Notes under the pieces: generated by a model
What the model saw: the letters and a program-made list of their open reading frames with translations, nothing else
What the model was told of the DNA's origin: nothing
Databases searched by the model: none
Position numbers and translations under genes: made by a program
Origin: CBDAQD01 sp965275905
Lineage (GTDB): Bacteria > Pseudomonadota > Alphaproteobacteria > Rhizobiales > JAJFHC01
Direction of reading: 5' to 3'
Length of the DNA stretch: 64,000 nt
NCBI GenBank assembly: GCA_965275905.1
Contig: CBDHYJ010000055.1
Span: 1 to 64,000 of the forward strand
Shown here: positions 1-7,829 of the stretch, one piece after another
How the letters are laid out: every line of letters begins with the position of its first letter
Position numbering within the stretch: position 1 is the stretch's first letter

Positions 1-73
1 CTACAAGGCGAACCTTGCCGTGCTCCGGGTTGCCGACAACCTGACCGAAGAGCTTCTCGACATTACGACCTGA
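1..73 (+). CDS. C-terminal end of a flagellar basal-body rod/hook-type protein (partial)
   Basis: The frame beginning at base 2 is open from the window edge and ends in TGA at 71-73. It encodes YKANLAVLRVADNLTEELLD plus ITT. This looks like the C-terminal helix shared by flagellar axial proteins of the FlgB/FlgC/FlgE/FlgG type, usually of the form YKANLxxxRxADxMxxxLLDI, which builds the rod-hook filament outside the inner membrane. Only about 23 residues are visible, so the exact family member cannot be named. The small separate alphaproteobacterial proteins that carry just this domain are also possible. It implies a motile organism, in keeping with the chemoreceptor at 23.0-25.1 kb. Confidence 0.55.
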   Translation, partial: YKANLAVLRVADNLTEELLDITT

Positions 74-187
74 GCGGATGCCGCCTGATTGGCGGCGTGC
101 TGATGACGGTTCCGGCTTTTATGGTTAACGGGACATTAATAACTGTCTCCTATCGTTCCATTTGAGGGCTTTAGGAGAATCAAAATC

Positions 188-349
188 ATGGCTCAGTCAG
201 AAAGACGCGCGAAATCCGATCGCCGCGAGTCGAAGGACCGCCGGTCGGGGGTCGACACCCGTTCGGAAGCCGAAAAGCTTGCGCAGGGTGAACGTCGCAG
301 TGGCGGGGACCGGCGATCCGGCGAGGATCGCCGCGCAAATCCGCGCTAG
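188..349 (+). CDS. very small, highly charged protein with RRS/DRR repeats (53 aa)
   Basis: An ATG at 188 lies behind a good ribosome-binding site (AGGAGA, about 173-178) and opens a 53-residue frame ending in TAG at 347-349. The protein starts MAQSERRAKSDRRESKDRRS and repeats short RRS and DRR units (RRSGVD, RRSGGD, RRSGED). It is strongly basic, without predicted membrane segments or cysteines, and likely disordered. A similar small protein is, to my recollection, found in other alphaproteobacteria without a known role. Nucleic-acid or membrane-surface binding would fit the charge pattern but is inference only. A longer overlapping frame starting at 162 has no ribosome-binding site and is less likely. 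Confidence 0.6.
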   Translation: MAQSERRAKSDRRESKDRRSGVDTRSEAEKLAQGERRSGGDRRSGEDRRANPR

Positions 350-384
350 GGGACTTTCCACCAGTTGTAGGGGCGGGGCATGGT

Positions 385-413
385 CTGACCGGGGTGTGTA
401 GTGCCCCGGTCAG
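385..413. terminator. hairpin between convergent genes
   Basis: The ten-base arm CTGACCGGGG (385-394) pairs perfectly with CCCCGGTCAG (404-413) across a nine-base loop. It sits between the end of the small protein (349) and the end of the minus-strand gene at 441. No strong T run follows on either strand, so it is a stabilising or weak terminator hairpin. Confidence 0.5.
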
Positions 414-440
414 GTCATTAAGGGGCCGCTCGTTTCCACT

Positions 441-1541
441 TCACCTGGCGATGAGACCCATGTGGATGACGCTGCCCGTGGCGTCGACCGTTGCGCTGCG
501 CACCGACTCTTCCGACGTCAGGGTTTGCATCCGATAGGCGTTCGGCAGCTTGCGCTCGAAGGACCTGCCGTCGCGGGCCGACCGCAGAAACGAACGGACC
601 CCGGCCGTGGTCGGGAGCGTGGCGGACTTTGTGGCGGCTTCACCGACGGCCTCCGTCGCCGCCAATCGCAGCAGCTTCGGCCACATCTTGAGGAACAGGC
701 CGTTCGACGGATAGATATCTGCGCTGTCGATCTTGCCGTTCACCGCAAACACCATCCCGACGATATCGCCCCGGCCTTGTGGCGCCGGCATGAGCGCGCG
801 GGTGTAACTCTCGACCCTGCGGTTGAGCGTCTTGTCTTCAAGCGTCAGCTGCAGGCTGCTCTCCGATTCCGAGGCCGCCACGCGTTTGCCCACGGAGGCC
901 GAGAGCTTTTTCTGCGTCTCGATCACGTTGCGCCAGATGACGTCCTGCGTGGACGGCGTACGCGGTGAACTTTCACCCCGTGGCGGCAACCCGATGAAAG
1001 GCGCTAGGCGCCGGACGATCTCCGACCGGGTCTGCAGGGACGGTTCGACGACGTGAGGACTCGCGAGTGCCAGACGTCCCGATTTTGACGGCAGCATCTG
1101 ATAGGCGCTTGAGAACCGGCCAACCTCTTCCGCACCGCGTTTCGACCAGCGGTCCCGTTCGACACAGAGCGAGCCGATGGGCACCGGCTTCGAGTGTGCC
1201 GGCACCAGCATGCTTACGGTCAGCACCCGGTCCTGGCGACCGCCCTTCACGATGTCGCCGCGCTGGATGAAGACCGGAAGGTCGCCGCGGTTTCGGACTG
1301 TGAGCCGGTGCACCGAACCGGTTTCGATCACGTCGACGGTTCCGCGTTCCAGAGCTTCGGCGAGGGTGAGGGGAACCGGACCCGGCTTCGAGGGGCCGTG
1401 AACAAAATAGACCGAGAGGTTCTGACTGGTGTGCGGGCCCGATACCGTGTCCGGTGTTTTGGCGAGCGCCGCGACGGCGCCCAGGAAGAAAATCAGGAAC
1501 GACAGCAGTGCCGCTACCCGCAAGACCGATCGATAGTCCAT
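441..1541 (-). CDS. exported protein with ARPP-1/DUF6569-like domain
   Basis: A 366-residue protein with an N-terminal hydrophobic signal segment (about residues 8-27), so it is probably exported to the periplasm. The part from about residue 40 to 330 resembles the DUF6569/ARPP-1 domain, including the stretch NRGDLPVFIQRGDIVKGGRQ followed by a conserved SLCVERDRW region. The biochemical function of this family is not established. The start at 1541 is supported by a GAGG-type ribosome-binding site. It lies downstream of the TRAP operon on the same strand but is separated from it by a terminator, so it is probably its own unit. The domain assignment is from memory and moderately sure; a profile search would settle it. 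Confidence 0.6.
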   Translation of the reverse strand: MDYRSVLRVAALLSFLIFFLGAVAALAKTPDTVSGPHTSQNLSVYFVHGPSKPGPVPLTLAEALERGTVDVIETGSVHRLTVRNRGDLPVFIQRGDIVKGGRQDRVLTVSMLVPAHSKPVPIGSLCVERDRWSKRGAEEVGRFSSAYQMLPSKSGRLALASPHVVEPSLQTRSEIVRRLAPFIGLPPRGESSPRTPSTQDVIWRNVIETQKKLSASVGKRVAASESESSLQLTLEDKTLNRRVESYTRALMPAPQGRGDIVGMVFAVNGKIDSADIYPSNGLFLKMWPKLLRLAATEAVGEAATKSATLPTTAGVRSFLRSARDGRSFERKLPNAYRMQTLTSEESVRSATVDATGSVIHMGLIAR

Positions 1542-1557
1542 GATTGCGTCCTCACTC

Positions 1558-1596
1558 CAAAAACCCTCCGCCCGACGTTTAAGACGCCGGGCGGGA
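1558..1596 (-). terminator. intrinsic terminator after the TRAP operon
   Basis: Bases 1568-1577 and 1585-1594 form a GC-rich stem with one mismatch (CCGCCCGACG against CGCCGGGCGG). Read on the minus strand the hairpin is followed by AGGGTTTTTGG. This is the expected place for the end of the dctPQM transcript. Confidence 0.65.
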
Positions 1597-1652
1597 GAGA
1601 TTCCTTGGGTGGCTCCGCAGACTTTTTTTGAGGGCCTCCGCTCGCTCGGCGC

Positions 1653-2939
1653 TCAGTAGAACTGCCTGGGCAACCAGAGTGCCAGCGACGGATAGGCGAT
1701 CAGAAGCGCGATGAGCGCAAACATGGTGACCACAAACGGCAGCGCGCCGAGCATCACTTCCTTGATCTGGCCCTGACCGCGCACGCTCTGGACGACAAAC
1801 AGGTTGATCCCGATCGGCGGAGTGATCAGGGCCGTTTCCAGCAGCACCATCAGCAGAATGCCGAACCAGACGGGATCGTAGCCAAGGGCCACCACGATGG
1901 GCGTCACCAGCGCGGCGGTCGTGATCAGCATGGAGAAGGTCTCCATGAAACAGCCGAGCGCGACATAGAAGACGATGATCATGAGCAGGGTGGCCAGGGG
2001 CGACAGGCCGAGCCCTTCGATGAAGGCGGTCAGTTCCCGGGTCAGGCCGATGGCGGCAAGGACGAAGTTCAGGAACACGGCCGCCAGAATGATCAGCATG
2101 ATGATCGCGGTCGTTCTCATGGTGCCTTCGAAGCTGACGCGCAGAAGCTCGAACGAGAGCGTGCCATTGGCCGCCGCCAGGCCGAGCGTGGCGATGACGC
2201 CGACGGCCGCGGCTTCCGTTGGCGTGGCCCAGCCGGCATAGATCGATCCGACGACGATGAGAAAAATGAATCCGGGCGGCAGCAGGAACACGAGGCTCGC
2301 GAGTTTTTCGCGCCAGGCAAATCCGACCTTTTCTCCGCCCCAGGCGGGCCGGAGGGCGCAGGCGATCACGATCGTGGCCATGAACAGGCTGGCCAGCAGA
2401 AACCCCGGAATGAAGCCGGCCAGATAGAGTTCCGGCACCGACGTATCGGTCAGCATGCCGTAGACGATCAGATTGATCGACGGCGGAATAAGAATGCCGA
2501 GCGTGCCGCCGGCCGCGATGGTGCCCAGGAACAGGCTTTCGCTGTACCTGTGCTTCTTCATCTCGGGCAGCGCGACTGTGCCGATGGTGGCGGCGGTGGC
2601 AACACTGGAACCCGACGTGGCCGCGAACAGTGCACAGGAGCCGATGTTCGAGTGCATCAGTCCGCCGGGCAGCCAGGACAGCCACTTGACCATGCTGTCA
2701 TACATCCTGGCCGCCACGCCCGAGCGCAGCAGGATTTCACCCATCAGCACGAACATCGGAATCGCAACCAGAAGGAACTCGGTGCTGTTCTGCCAGGTCG
2801 TGTCGCCGATGGCGCGGTGCAGCGGCATTGCCGAGAATTGCGTGCTCAGGATCACGCCGAGCCAGCCGAGGGCCGCCGCTACGGGGAAGCTGAGCGCGAT
2901 CATGACAAGGAGAATAATGACGGCGGCGAGCAGCATCAC
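1653..2939 (-). CDS. dctM: TRAP transporter large permease (DctM/SiaM type)
   Basis: A 428-residue, very hydrophobic protein with roughly 11-12 membrane segments, the normal length for the DctM subunit of tripartite ATP-independent periplasmic transporters. It carries family-typical stretches such as FLLVAIPMFVLMGEILLRSG near the N-terminus and the TPPIG-like ITPPIGINLFVVQS near the C-terminus. DctM forms the ion-coupled transport channel, usually sodium-driven, in the inner membrane. The start codon overlaps the end of dctQ by four bases, so the two are translationally coupled. The substrate cannot be read from the permease; the adjacent hydro-lyase and RidA genes suggest a small organic acid or amino-acid derivative. 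Confidence 0.95.
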   Translation of the reverse strand: MMLLAAVIILLVMIALSFPVAAALGWLGVILSTQFSAMPLHRAIGDTTWQNSTEFLLVAIPMFVLMGEILLRSGVAARMYDSMVKWLSWLPGGLMHSNIGSCALFAATSGSSVATAATIGTVALPEMKKHRYSESLFLGTIAAGGTLGILIPPSINLIVYGMLTDTSVPELYLAGFIPGFLLASLFMATIVIACALRPAWGGEKVGFAWREKLASLVFLLPPGFIFLIVVGSIYAGWATPTEAAAVGVIATLGLAAANGTLSFELLRVSFEGTMRTTAIIMLIILAAVFLNFVLAAIGLTRELTAFIEGLGLSPLATLLMIIVFYVALGCFMETFSMLITTAALVTPIVVALGYDPVWFGILLMVLLETALITPPIGINLFVVQSVRGQGQIKEVMLGALPFVVTMFALIALLIAYPSLALWLPRQFY

Positions 2940-3523
2940 GCGGCCTCCTTCTTGTCGGCGCTTTCAGTGAGGTTGCCGGTCTCCTGGGCGATCTCCTGAT
3001 CAAGCGACGGGATGCCGACAAGTTCCTGCGCACCTTCGAAGTCGCCCCTGAGGGTCCTCGTGACGGCCGTGACCAGCACGGCCATCGATGCGAACAGGCA
3101 GAAGCACAGACCGAACAGCCAGATCCCCTGTGGGATCATCAGCGGTGTCTGCAGCGGCGTGACGGATCTCGATCCGAAGGTGATGCTGTCAGAGACGATG
3201 GGCAGGGCATACCAGACAATGAGGCCGAACAGGCCGGTCAGCGCGCAAAGGCTGACAATGTCCAGTACCCGCCGGACCGGGGCCGGCAGCATCTGGTAGA
3301 TGAAGTCGATACGGATGTTCGCCCGGGACAGGACGGCATAGGCAAAGGCGCCTGATGTCGAGGCGGCGAACACATAACCGGAAATCTCATCGGCGCCGGC
3401 GATGCTGAAATTGAACAGCTTTCTTGTAATGACGTCGAACGTGACCAGCCCGGCGGACAGCAGCATTGCCCAGCCGCCGGCCTGTACGAGTATGCGTGCA
3501 ACAAATTGCGTCGCCGTGAGCAT
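2936..3523 (-). CDS. dctQ: TRAP transporter small permease (DctQ type)
   Basis: A 195-residue protein with four predicted membrane segments (about residues 13-35, 47-68, 88-110 and 130-152), the standard DctQ layout. The internal sequence ISGYVFAASTSGAFAYAVLS is typical of the family. DctQ binds DctM and is needed for transport, but its mechanism is less defined. It lies between dctP (81 bases upstream) and dctM (four-base overlap) in one minus-strand operon. The C-terminal 40 residues are hydrophilic and slightly longer than in many homologues. Confidence 0.93.
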   Translation of the reverse strand: MLTATQFVARILVQAGGWAMLLSAGLVTFDVITRKLFNFSIAGADEISGYVFAASTSGAFAYAVLSRANIRIDFIYQMLPAPVRRVLDIVSLCALTGLFGLIVWYALPIVSDSITFGSRSVTPLQTPLMIPQGIWLFGLCFCLFASMAVLVTAVTRTLRGDFEGAQELVGIPSLDQEIAQETGNLTESADKKEAA

Positions 3524-3604
3524 GATCCCCTCCCAGGTGCGTGCTTCATGGTGACGGGCCGGCGGAGAGCGGTCCCGGACCGCTTCTCCGCCTCCGCGGG
3601 AGTG

Positions 3605-4678
3605 TTACCTGGCAACGGCCTTGAGATTGACGATCGCCCCGACCGTGTTGTTCCAGTTCTCGGCGCAGTCCTCGCCGCAGCGTTTGGCCCACCGCGCGAG
3701 AATAACGTCCTTGGCAATCTTGTCGCGCAGGGCGAGATCGGATTCACTCGGGACAACGTGCGTCATGCCGCCGAGCGGTGCGTCCGCACCGAGCGGGCAG
3801 TCCTTGGTCGTCAGGCAGGCGATGGCGACGTCGTCCTCGGTCGCCGTCTCTTTCCACATGGCGTCGGTGAGAGCATCAAGCCTGGTTCTGAGGTCGGCCT
3901 GCTGTTCCGGGCTCAGCGTGTTCCATTTCCTGAGGTTCATCGCGCCGAAGGCCAGTCCCCATCCGACCCGGAGTGTGTAGGCGTACTTGGCGACCTGATA
4001 CCATTTGGCGGTGTACGCCGACATGGTCCCGGTAATGGCGCAGTCAACGACGCCCTTTTCCAGGGCCGGGATGACCTCGCCGAAGGCGACGGTCACGCTC
4101 GTTCCGCCGGCGCCCTCGACGAAATCGCCGAGCGTCGTGGAATAGACGCGGATCTTCTTGCCTTCCAGATCCTTGAGACCGGAGACCGGCGTCTTGCACC
4201 AGAGGGTCTGGCTCGGGAACGGATAAAGCTGGAGCAACTTGGCCTGATAGATGCTCTCGAACGCCTTTTCCAGGATCGGCCGATAGGCCTCGGCGACCTT
4301 GCGCTGGGTCGCGATGTCCTGGGTGATCGTCGACAGGTCCGCGCCCTCGAACAGGGCATTCTCGGCCGCGACGTATCCGGGCAGGCCGTGGGCATAGTCG
4401 AAGACGCCCTGCTTCAGGAGCCGCATGATCTCGAAGCCCTTTAGGCCGAGTTCGGAATAGGACCCGATCGTGGATATGAACTGGCCCTTCGATTCCTTGG
4501 ACAGGGCCCGCCAGAACGGCGCTTCGTGTTTCTTGTAGTTTGTCAGGCTCGACCACGTGCCGACGACACTCAGCTTGACCGGATTCTGCTCGGCCTGAGC
4601 CGGAACAGCCGTGACGGCGGCCAATGCGACCGCGGCCGCGGCTATGGTGCTTTTGAATTTCAACAATTGCGGGGTCAT
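3605..4678 (-). CDS. dctP: TRAP transporter substrate-binding protein (DctP type)
   Basis: A 357-residue periplasmic binding protein. The N-terminus (residues 1-29, ending in VPAQA) is a clear Sec signal peptide. The middle has the DctP-type sequence VSGLKDLEGKKIRVYSTTLG, where the conserved arginine (in KIRVY) normally holds the substrate carboxylate, and a downstream ALEKGVVDCAITG stretch. There are four or so cysteines in the C-terminal part (around CLTTKDC and CGEDC), which could form disulfides. It is the first TRAP gene after the DUF1445 gene in the minus-strand operon. The ligand is unknown; the locus suggests D-glutamate, 5-oxoproline or a related compound, which is inference. Confidence 0.9.
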   Translation of the reverse strand: MTPQLLKFKSTIAAAAVALAAVTAVPAQAEQNPVKLSVVGTWSSLTNYKKHEAPFWRALSKESKGQFISTIGSYSELGLKGFEIMRLLKQGVFDYAHGLPGYVAAENALFEGADLSTITQDIATQRKVAEAYRPILEKAFESIYQAKLLQLYPFPSQTLWCKTPVSGLKDLEGKKIRVYSTTLGDFVEGAGGTSVTVAFGEVIPALEKGVVDCAITGTMSAYTAKWYQVAKYAYTLRVGWGLAFGAMNLRKWNTLSPEQQADLRTRLDALTDAMWKETATEDDVAIACLTTKDCPLGADAPLGGMTHVVPSESDLALRDKIAKDVILARWAKRCGEDCAENWNNTVGAIVNLKAVAR

Positions 4679-4728
4679 GACAGTCCTCCTTTACTGGTCT
4701 TGGCGTTTTTTGGTTTCGGGTTTGCCGG

Positions 4729-5553
4729 TCAGGTGCCGGCGATGCGCGCGGGCGGTCTGTCGCTCGCAAGATCCGTGATCAGCATGGATCCGGGCGCGTG
4801 GGTGATGGCGATTTCGGGCCGGGCCTGTTCGAGCGCGACCTGGGGCGTGACGCCGCAGGCCCAGAAGACCGGAACTTCATCCGGCCGGATGCTCGGCGGG
4901 TCTCCGTAGTCGGGCCGGGCCAGGTCCGCAATGCCGATTTCGGACGGATCACCCTGGTGAACCGGCGCGCCGTGGGCGTAGTCGTAGCGGCCGGTGATAT
5001 CCGCGGCGCGTTCGAGATTTTCCCTTGAGACGGGCCGCATCGACACCACGATCGGACCGCTGAAGGCGCCCGCGGGCTCGGCCTGGATCGAACACCTGTA
5101 CATCGGCACATTCGTTCCGGTCTCGATATGCCGGACCGGAATGCCGGCGGCGAGAAGCCCTTCCTCGAAGCTGAACGAACAGCCGATCGCGAAGGTGACG
5201 AAGTCGTCGCGCCACAACGCCGTGATGTCGGTTGTCTCGGTGTCGAGCCGGCCGTTGCGATAAACCCGGTAGGCGGGCAGATCCGTGCGCATGTCGATAT
5301 CCGCACCCAGTCCGGGCAGAGCGGGATCGCCCGGGTCGGCCATGCCGATCAGCGGGCAGGGCCGGGGATTCTTCGTGCAGAACTGCAAAAAGTCGCGCGC
5401 CGGTCCGGCCGGCAGAATGACGATATTGGTCTGGATGTGGCCCAGCGCGATGCCGCTGGTGTGACTGGAATAGGCCCCGCTGCGGAACAGGCCGCGTGCC
5501 TGGACAGGCGTGATGCCGCTGTAGTCCGGGCTGTCTGGGCTGTGCGGTTCCAT
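4729..5553 (-). CDS. DUF1445 family putative hydro-lyase / D-glutamate cyclase-like protein
   Basis: A 274-residue soluble protein of the UPF0317/DUF1445 family, recognised from HIQTNIVILPAGPARDFLQF, the FAIGCSFSFEEGLLAAGIPV region and the GVTPQ motif near the C-terminus. Known relatives are the mammalian D-glutamate cyclase DGLUCY and Bacillus YcsI, which clusters with 5-oxoprolinase genes; bacterial members are annotated only as hydro-lyases. Here it is followed at 50 bases by dctP and preceded by a LysR gene with an operator candidate between them. The context argues that it acts on the compound the TRAP system imports. Length matches the family. The reaction in this organism is unproven. 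Confidence 0.88.
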   Translation of the reverse strand: MEPHSPDSPDYSGITPVQARGLFRSGAYSSHTSGIALGHIQTNIVILPAGPARDFLQFCTKNPRPCPLIGMADPGDPALPGLGADIDMRTDLPAYRVYRNGRLDTETTDITALWRDDFVTFAIGCSFSFEEGLLAAGIPVRHIETGTNVPMYRCSIQAEPAGAFSGPIVVSMRPVSRENLERAADITGRYDYAHGAPVHQGDPSEIGIADLARPDYGDPPSIRPDEVPVFWACGVTPQVALEQARPEIAITHAPGSMLITDLASDRPPARIAGT

Positions 5554-5635
5554 CGGCTCTCATCCCCTGTTTCAGAGCGCAATGGATTCGGTACAGCGAT
5601 GCCTAAATAAAATCCAATTCCAAATTTTTCTAATG

Positions 5636-5658
5636 ACTGATCAGAAACTTTTATCAGT
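5636..5658. promoter_or_regulatory. LysR-type operator (T-N11-A dyad) before the DUF1445-TRAP operon
   Basis: ACTGAT (5636-5641) and ATCAGT (5653-5658) are perfect inverted repeats separated by exactly 11 bases, the canonical LysR-type T-N11-A box. It sits between the end of the lysR gene (5674) and the start of the hydro-lyase gene (5553), about 80 bases before the operon's first start codon. Binding by the adjacent regulator is inferred. Confidence 0.6.
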
Positions 5659-5673
5659 AGCAAGCACCATCGC

Positions 5674-6555
5674 TCAGGTGTCGGCGATGTCCACCGCGAG
5701 GCCCGCGGCGAATTCCGCAATCGCGTTGCGCGGTTCGCTGCTGTAGGAGGCGGTGAAATTCAGATTGCCCGGATGCCAGTCGAACTCGAATTCCATGAGT
5801 TCGCCGGATTTGAGTTCCCGTTCCACCACGCGTGTCGGCAGGGTGCTGAAGCCGATGCCGTCAACCGTCAGGCGCAGCATCGCGGAGATGGACGTGGAGG
5901 CGAAGATCCGCGCAGGGACATCGCTGTGTTCCCGGAAATAGTTCCTGATTTCGAGGTGTGGCCGGGTGTTGCGTGCGTAGCTCAGGATCGGGTACGCGCG
6001 AAGATCCTCTATCGAGAGCCGGTTGCCGGAACCGGTCTTGAGTGCCGGTGAACCGATCCAGGTCAGCGGATAGCTGCTCAACGGTTCGTTGTGGATGCGG
6101 TATTCCGAGACCGGGCCCAGCAGGAACGCCAGGTCGAGCTTTCGTGCGATCAGGTCGTCGCGCAGGTTTGTCGTGACATCGACGGACAGGTCGACATCGA
6201 CGTTCGGGCAATGCTCGTGCAGCGCGCTCAGGTACTGCGGCAGCCAGGTGTGCACGATTGTCTCCGAGACGCCGAGCCGGAGCACTCCGGAGAGGGTCAG
6301 GCCTTCGCTGGCCCGTTCCCGGATCTGGTTGCTGAGGCTGACGGCTTTTTCCACGTAGGGCAGCAGCTCGAGGCCTTTTGCCGTGAGCCGGACGGACCCG
6401 GTGTTGCGCTCGAACAGCTTGGCGCCGAGTTCGTTCTCAAGGCTCGCGATTCGGGCGGAAATGGCCGGTTGCGTCGCGTGCATCTGTTCGGCCACCTTGC
6501 GGAAGCTGCGCAGCTCCGCGATCCAGAGGAAGGTCTCCAGCTGCTTGAGTTGCAT
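5674..6555 (-). CDS. LysR-family transcriptional regulator of the TRAP locus
   Basis: A 293-residue LysR regulator. The winged helix-turn-helix occupies residues 1-60 (MQLKQLETFLWIAELRSFRK onward, with HATQPAISARIASLENELGA), and the effector-binding domain runs from about residue 90. It lies immediately upstream of the DUF1445-dctPQM genes on the same strand, with a T-N11-A operator in the gap. It therefore probably activates the operon when the transported compound or a product is present. The gene could be read through from ridA upstream or from its own promoter; an inverted repeat lies just before its start (6568-6610). Confidence 0.93.
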   Translation of the reverse strand: MQLKQLETFLWIAELRSFRKVAEQMHATQPAISARIASLENELGAKLFERNTGSVRLTAKGLELLPYVEKAVSLSNQIRERASEGLTLSGVLRLGVSETIVHTWLPQYLSALHEHCPNVDVDLSVDVTTNLRDDLIARKLDLAFLLGPVSEYRIHNEPLSSYPLTWIGSPALKTGSGNRLSIEDLRAYPILSYARNTRPHLEIRNYFREHSDVPARIFASTSISAMLRLTVDGIGFSTLPTRVVERELKSGELMEFEFDWHPGNLNFTASYSSEPRNAIAEFAAGLAVDIADT

Positions 6556-6567
6556 TCCAAACCCGCC

Positions 6568-6610
6568 TTCTCAATTCTCGTCGATCTTGATCAACTTTTT
6601 TTATTGAGAA
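6568..6610. repeat. inverted repeat upstream of the lysR gene
   Basis: TTCTCAAT (6568-6575) and ATTGAGAA (6603-6610) are perfect eight-base arms around an AT-rich 27-base centre. It lies between the end of ridA (6642) and the lysR start (6555). It could be an autoregulatory operator or a weak hairpin; there is no evidence to choose. Confidence 0.35.
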
Positions 6611-6641
6611 TGGCCGGGCAGGACAACCTGCGGCGTGCGGA

Positions 6642-7037
6642 TCAGGGCCGCCTCGCGATCAGATCGATCTCGACGAGGGCGTTTACGGCAAGCGCGGTGA
6701 CACCGACGCAGGTGCGGCCGGGCAGTTTGCCGCCCTCGAAATAGGAGCGGTACGTCTCGTTCATGGCGGCATAGTCGCGCTCGAACTCGGTCAGGTAGAC
6801 CCGCATGAAGGTGACATGTTCAAGACCGAGGTTCAGCCCTTTCAGCACGATGATCAGATTATCCATGACGCGTGCGGTCTGTGCCTCGACGCCTTCCGGC
6901 AGGGGCGCGTCCGGGGCGTCCGGGTCGGTCGGCATCTGGCCGGTGACGAAGATCCAGCCGTCGGCCTCGACCGCATGAGAGAAAGGGGCGACGGGCCGCG
7001 GCCCGTCCGAAATCATGTGATGGATGGGCAGCGGCAT
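6642..7037 (-). CDS. RidA/YjgF family protein
   Basis: A 131-residue single-domain Rid protein. It shows the family features GWIFVTGQMPTDPDAPDAPL near the N-terminus and the C-terminal RTCVGVTALAVNALVEIDLI, where the arginine corresponds to the residue that binds the carboxylate of imine substrates in RidA. RidA proteins hydrolyse reactive enamine/imine intermediates from amino-acid metabolism and act as trimers in the cytosol. Many catabolic clusters encode a dedicated Rid subgroup protein, and its place beside the TRAP/DUF1445 genes fits that. It follows the membrane-protein gene by nine bases. Confidence 0.9.
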   Translation of the reverse strand: MPLPIHHMISDGPRPVAPFSHAVEADGWIFVTGQMPTDPDAPDAPLPEGVEAQTARVMDNLIIVLKGLNLGLEHVTFMRVYLTEFERDYAAMNETYRSYFEGGKLPGRTCVGVTALAVNALVEIDLIARRP

Positions 7038-7046
7038 GTGCGGACC

Positions 7047-7658
7047 TCACTTCCTGTTGAGCGACAGCCTGTCGTAAAGCGTTCGGCCGATGGAGGTGTC
7101 GACGGCTTCCGCCTCCTCGGCAACTGCGTCCGGATCGTCTTCGTAATCGTTCCGGGCCTCGGCCGCCGCCGCTGCGGCAGCCCGCTTCTCCTGAACGCCG
7201 GCGGCAATCCGGAATGACAGGAACAGGCGCCAATAGTACCAGCCGTAAATCAGAAGCACGATGACGAAACTGTGGATCGGCGTGGTGCTCGGATGCTTGT
7301 CGTAGCCAAAGAGGGTGGAGGCCAGGGTCAGGGCGACGAAAACCACCCCGGCGATGGCCAACATGTGAAAGAAAATCGGAAAGGACAGGCAGATGTAGCG
7401 CTCGATGAATTCCCGGTTATCTCCCAGCCGGTTGACGGACCAGAGCGCGATCGTGCCGAAGATGGCAGTCAGGATCATCAGGCCGTCGGACAGGTGCGTC
7501 CAGAGGTTCACCGCATGGTCCGAATAGCTCTGGAAATAGGTCGTCAGCAGCACCGACTGAAAGAAAAGGAAAGCCGTCAGATAAAACAGCCTCGAGAGCG
7601 ACGAAACGCTGCCTTCCCTGAACCTGCCGGCCAGTGCCCGGTCGCTGAATATGTTCAT
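7047..7658 (-). CDS. uncharacterised inner-membrane protein, four to five membrane segments
   Basis: A 203-residue protein when started at MNIFSD (7658), where a GGAG site is just upstream; a GTG nine codons earlier is possible. Hydrophobic segments lie at about residues 22-40, 57-75, 95-122 and 132-152. The C-terminal 50 residues are hydrophilic, with a poly-alanine run and an acidic stretch, probably cytoplasmic. I do not recognise the family. It is directly upstream of ridA on the same strand with a nine-base gap, so it may be part of the cluster, but no transport or enzyme motif is visible. Confidence 0.75.
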   Translation of the reverse strand: MNIFSDRALAGRFREGSVSSLSRLFYLTAFLFFQSVLLTTYFQSYSDHAVNLWTHLSDGLMILTAIFGTIALWSVNRLGDNREFIERYICLSFPIFFHMLAIAGVVFVALTLASTLFGYDKHPSTTPIHSFVIVLLIYGWYYWRLFLSFRIAAGVQEKRAAAAAAAEARNDYEDDPDAVAEEAEAVDTSIGRTLYDRLSLNRK

Positions 7659-7791
7659 TGCTCCGCCCACCCCTGGAGAACACACGCCCGCACCGCGAGC
7701 ATTAAAGGTGGCAGGCTTTGGCGTGTCAAAGCCTGTGCTTAAAGACGGTTACCAGGATAGATGCCAAATGCGGCCTGATGTTGGGGATTTG

Positions 7792-7818
7792 TGGTGCGGG
7801 AGGGGATCGGACCTCCAG
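7792..7818 (-). other. possible relic of a tRNA 3' end
   Basis: On the minus strand the segment ends CCCGCACCA, like the acceptor and CCA of a tRNA-Leu, and contains a T-loop-like TCCGATC flanked by GGAGG and CCTCC. There is no matching 5' half and the stem geometry is wrong for a working tRNA. It is either a decayed tRNA end or chance. Confidence 0.2.
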
Positions 7819-7829
7819 CTCTGTGCCGA

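Noticed and set aside
6568..6610. The inverted repeat before the TRAP-locus lysR gene as a proven operator
   Set aside because: The arms are far apart (27-base centre) and the AT-rich loop makes chance or a weak terminator equally likely; kept only as a low-confidence repeat.
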